A stretch of 64,000 nt of DNA from Burkholderia sp. (lineage in GTDB: Bacteria > Pseudomonadota > Gammaproteobacteria > Burkholderiales > Burkholderiaceae): contig CP144361.1 in the NCBI GenBank assembly GCA_040954445.1, forward strand, positions 1,550,001 through 1,614,000, read 5' to 3'. Positions within the stretch are counted from its first letter, which is position 1. Every line of letters starts with the position of its first letter. Below are positions 63,244 to 64,000 of the stretch, piece by piece. A program made the position numbers and the translations under genes. Below the pieces are notes generated by a model that was given only the letters and a program-made list of their open reading frames with translations, searched no databases and was not told the DNA's origin.

Positions 63244-63999
63244 TAGCAGAGCTGGCAGGTTTCCGTCGAATGAATAGGTGCCGGTATGCGTCGTACGGAA
63301 CCAGGGGCAGGCGTAGATTACCCCGCCGAGGTCGCGCCATTTCCAGCAGAACGACAAGTCTTCGGACAAGAGTCGCCCGTCGTCCACATGCAGAAATTCA
63401 AAGTGTTCCTGCAAATGCGTGGAATGCGGCAGGAGATGCCGATAGTTCGAAGGAATTTCGACGCGCTTGTCTGGATAGGCACTGGCGAGCTGGCCGAACA
63501 CCGCGCGCTCAATCAGCATCATGCCTGCCCCACCAGCCGCCACCTCGACCGGCTGCTTGCCCTGACTCAGGTTGCCCTCACCGATCGCATACACAGTATG
63601 CCGATAGTCGGCCGCCGCTTGCGCCACCTGCTGCGCCGACATCTCGGAATGGCGCCGCGCCGTCTCCACCACAGCCTCCCAGTTGATTTGTTTGGCGGGA
63701 TAGGGGCCAATCGCGACCTCGGCCCGCAGTTCGAACATGCGCAGCACGTCGCGCCCCTCGAAGCCGACGTCGGCGTCGACGAAAAGCAAGTGCGAGAGCA
63801 TCGATTCGCCGAGAAAGCGCTGAATTAGCACATTGCGTTGTTCGTGCAGCAGCGCGGTCCCGCTCACGTAGAAAAATTCAAAGGCGATGCCAGCCTCCAA
63901 GCAAACACGTTGCAGTGACAACAAACCGCTCACGTAAGGCATGAAGCAGCTCGCACCATAAGCGGGTGTAGCGACGAAGATACCTCGAGTCGTTATCAT
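63229..63999 (-). CDS. Glycosyltransferase-like protein, 3' end cut by an IS derivative
   Basis: A 256-residue frame beginning MITTRGIFVATPAYGASCFMPYVSGLLSLQRVC near the window edge. It has a nucleotide-sugar-transferase look (GT-A-like fold): FFYVSGTALLHEQRNVLIQRFL, then HLLFVDADVGF with a DxD motif that usually binds the metal and UDP. GGAGMMLIERAVF, LSEDLSFCWKWRDLGGVIYACPWFRTTHTGTYSF follow. The last residues LLGVVA and the TAA stop come from the IS terminus, so the native C-terminus is lost. Whether the shortened protein works is unclear. The start is at 63999, within a base of the window end, so a longer N-terminus is possible. Confidence 0.75.
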   Translation of the reverse strand: MITTRGIFVATPAYGASCFMPYVSGLLSLQRVCLEAGIAFEFFYVSGTALLHEQRNVLIQRFLGESMLSHLLFVDADVGFEGRDVLRMFELRAEVAIGPYPAKQINWEAVVETARRHSEMSAQQVAQAAADYRHTVYAIGEGNLSQGKQPVEVAAGGAGMMLIERAVFGQLASAYPDKRVEIPSNYRHLLPHSTHLQEHFEFLHVDDGRLLSEDLSFCWKWRDLGGVIYACPWFRTTHTGTYSFDGNLPALLGVVA

Positions 64000-64000
64000 G

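Overview
The window looks like a chromosomal segment of a Burkholderia-type betaproteobacterium. The basis is the protein sequences themselves and several gene groupings usual in that group: tsaB-rimI-uracil-DNA glycosylase, pyrG-kdsA, tolQRAB-pal-cpoB, aroQ-accB-accC-prmA, ilvI-ilvH, and octaprenyl diphosphate synthase followed by tRNA-Pro(CGG). Species cannot be fixed from sequence reading alone. The striking trait is insertion-sequence (IS) load. One IS5-family (IS903-group) element of about 1.12 kb occurs as 14 near-full-length copies plus about twenty fragments and mini-derivatives. By my coordinates it covers roughly a third of the window. An older IS630-type element adds decayed pieces and small inverted-repeat derivatives. 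Such a load, with operons broken at IS junctions and some gene decay, fits a recently host-restricted or bottlenecked lineage (inference).

Layout: mnmE 3' end; IS; MliC-like periplasmic protein and dacC-type carboxypeptidase; fold-back IS; lysC; IS/IS630 block; thyA squeezed between IS copies; IS block; ispB and tRNA-Pro; IS; NADP-dependent oxidoreductase; IS; tsaB-rimI-udg; aldo/keto reductase; frameshifted thiE; IS; ispD; IS; ksgA; IS; phrB; IS; cpoB-pal-tolB-tolA-tolR-tolQ; IS; nicotinamidase remnant; thiolase; IS; kdsA-pyrG; LuxR-type regulator; IS; ilvH-ilvI; IS; prmA-accC-accB-aroQ; lptD; and a glycosyltransferase-like gene whose 3' end is cut by an IS derivative.

The retained genes are mostly core functions: cell envelope (dacC, tol-pal, lptD, kdsA), amino acid, isoprenoid, fatty-acid and nucleotide synthesis, tRNA/rRNA modification, and DNA repair. 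Every block of one to six genes ends at an IS or IS fragment. Expected operon partners (folA after thyA, ispF after ispD, surA-pdxA between lptD and ksgA, ilvC after ilvH, eno after kdsA) are absent, so IS-mediated rearrangement has probably cut and reshuffled ancestral operons.

The most unusual signals are architectural. (1) Four palindromic mini-elements are made of two inverted right ends of the IS. One is a perfect 167-bp palindrome inside the tol operon, and all four lie at or within 80 bp downstream of a minus-strand stop codon. (2) Three composite units have left ends at both outer borders. (3) One IS insertion moved the thyA Shine-Dalgarno sequence 1.1 kb away from its start codon. 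(4) A roughly 100-nt repeat with an internal hairpin lies upstream of lysC and on both sides of aroQ.
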